Shown here: one piece after another, positions 5,307 through 5,792 of the stretch
How positions within the stretch are numbered: the stretch's first letter is position 1
Layout: each line of letters starts with the position of its first letter
DNA from: Pseudomonadales bacterium
Lineage (GTDB): Bacteria; Pseudomonadota; Gammaproteobacteria; Pseudomonadales; Pseudohongiellaceae
DNA: 5,792 nt
NCBI GenBank assembly: GCA_031277435.1
Contig: JAITMI010000232.1
Coordinates: forward strand, 1-5,792
Direction of reading: 5' to 3'
The notes under the pieces: generated by a model
Database searches by the model: none
What the model was told of the DNA's origin: nothing
The model's input: only the letters and a program-made list of their open reading frames with translations
Position numbers and translations under genes: made by a program

Positions 5307-5792
5307 GAGCCTCCCTCGGCAACAGCGGAAAACTGACCGTGAACTGCGTGCCGCCGCCCGGCGCGTCGTCCACTTCCACCCGCGCCTGATGCAAGTGCGC
5401 CACATGCAGCACGATGGTCAAGCCCAGGCCGCAGCCGGGCTGACGCTGCGTGTCGGGGTCGTCGCGGCGATAAAAACGCTCAAATACCCGCGGCTTTTCC
5501 GCATCGCTGATGCCCGGGCCATTGTCGCTCACCCGCAGCACCGCCTCGCCGCGTTGTTGTTTCACCGTTACCATGATGGCGCCGCCTTCCTGGGTATATT
5601 TGCTGGCATTGGTGAGCAGGTTGCTCAGCAAGGTTTCGAGAGCGAAGGGATCGCCGCGCACCAGCACGCTTTCGCTGTCCAATTCCAGGCTCTGCCGATG
5701 CTGTTCCACCACTGGATAAAAACGCGCGCTCACGTCCTGCGCCAACACTTCCAGATCCACCGGCACGCAGTTGGCGGCAAATTGATCCGGCG
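5299..5792 (-). CDS. Sensor histidine kinase, C-terminal part (cut by window edge)
   Basis: Only the C-terminal 163 or so codons are in the window; the reading frame stays open to the edge, so the start, sensor and phospho-His domain lie outside. A GTG at 5766 is only an internal codon. What is visible is the end of the dimerisation/HATPase region: N box SNLLTNASKY (about 5622-5593), G1 box DNGPGI (5526-5509), F box RVFERFYR, and G2 box GCGLGL (5436-5419), all intact, then the closing GGGTQFTVSFPL strand. The type is the common OmpR-partner (PmrB/QseC-like) kinase. It overlaps the cupredoxin gene by 8 bases, so the kinase and the iron-uptake genes are probably co-transcribed, which suggests that it senses iron, copper or a related envelope signal (inference). 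Its regulator is presumably encoded just beyond the window edge. Confidence 0.9.
   Translation of the reverse strand, partial: PDQFAANCVPVDLEVLAQDVSARFYPVVEQHRQSLELDSESVLVRGDPFALETLLSNLLTNASKYTQEGGAIMVTVKQQRGEAVLRVSDNGPGISDAEKPRVFERFYRRDDPDTQRQPGCGLGLTIVLHVAHLHQARVEVDDAPGGGTQFTVSFPLLPREAHA
5310..5317 (-). promoter_or_regulatory. Ribosome binding site deciding the cupredoxin start
   Basis: Read on the minus strand, GAGGGAGG lies 3 bases before the ATG at 5306 (its first GAGG is 7 bases away). It is inside the end of the kinase gene and favours this start over the upstream in-frame ATG at 5405, which has no signal peptide. Confidence 0.7.

Noticed and set aside
4986..5405. Longer 139-residue version of the cupredoxin starting at 5405
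   Set aside because: Its extra N-terminus is Arg-rich out-of-frame kinase sequence; the signal peptide and ribosome binding site place the start at 5306.

Overview
The window looks like a chromosomal segment of a GC-rich Pseudomonadota bacterium, most likely gamma- or betaproteobacterial. The basis is the OmpR/EnvZ-type signalling genes, a c-type cytochrome with a Sec signal, a predicted outer-membrane barrel ending in Phe, and a GC-rich REP-like intergenic repeat. The species cannot be named from the sequence. No RNA gene, CRISPR array, insertion sequence or tRNA was seen. No gap between genes exceeds 170 bases.

Layout. Left half, plus strand: a complete two-component pair (response regulator 11-688, histidine kinase 675-1946, overlapping by 14 bases) that strongly resembles ColR/ColS. 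After 85 bases comes a secreted protein (2032-3258) that fuses a one-haem cytochrome c domain to a Vgb-like (streptogramin-lyase-type) beta-propeller. Its start region holds a candidate promoter and a hairpin that covers the Shine-Dalgarno sequence. Middle: a 118-base near-palindromic element (3275-3392) lies between the convergent gene sets. Right half, minus strand, in transcription order: the C-terminal part of a second histidine kinase (enters from the window edge, ends at 5299), a small periplasmic cupredoxin-like protein (5306-4986), an FTR1-family iron permease (4970-4152) and a predicted outer-membrane beta-barrel protein (4148-3426, TTG start). These four overlap or are 3-15 bases apart, so they look like one operon.

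How it may work together. The minus-strand genes look like a compact high-affinity iron uptake module spanning the envelope: barrel protein, periplasmic cupredoxin-like protein and inner-membrane FTR1 permease, with a sensor kinase encoded in the same operon. No P19, EfeO/EfeB or ferredoxin partner is visible in the window. The plus-strand kinase carries a periplasmic ExxE just before its second membrane helix, the kind of motif ColS uses to sense Fe(III)/Zn(II), so both halves may concern metal homeostasis; that link is inference. The role of the cytochrome-propeller protein is unknown.

Points worth a second look: the FTR1 first motif reads QEILE instead of REXXE; the cupredoxin-like protein has no Cys in its mature part and has Tyr where relatives, as I remember them, have His; the cytochrome/Vgb fusion; the hairpin over its ribosome binding site; and the palindromic intergenic element.
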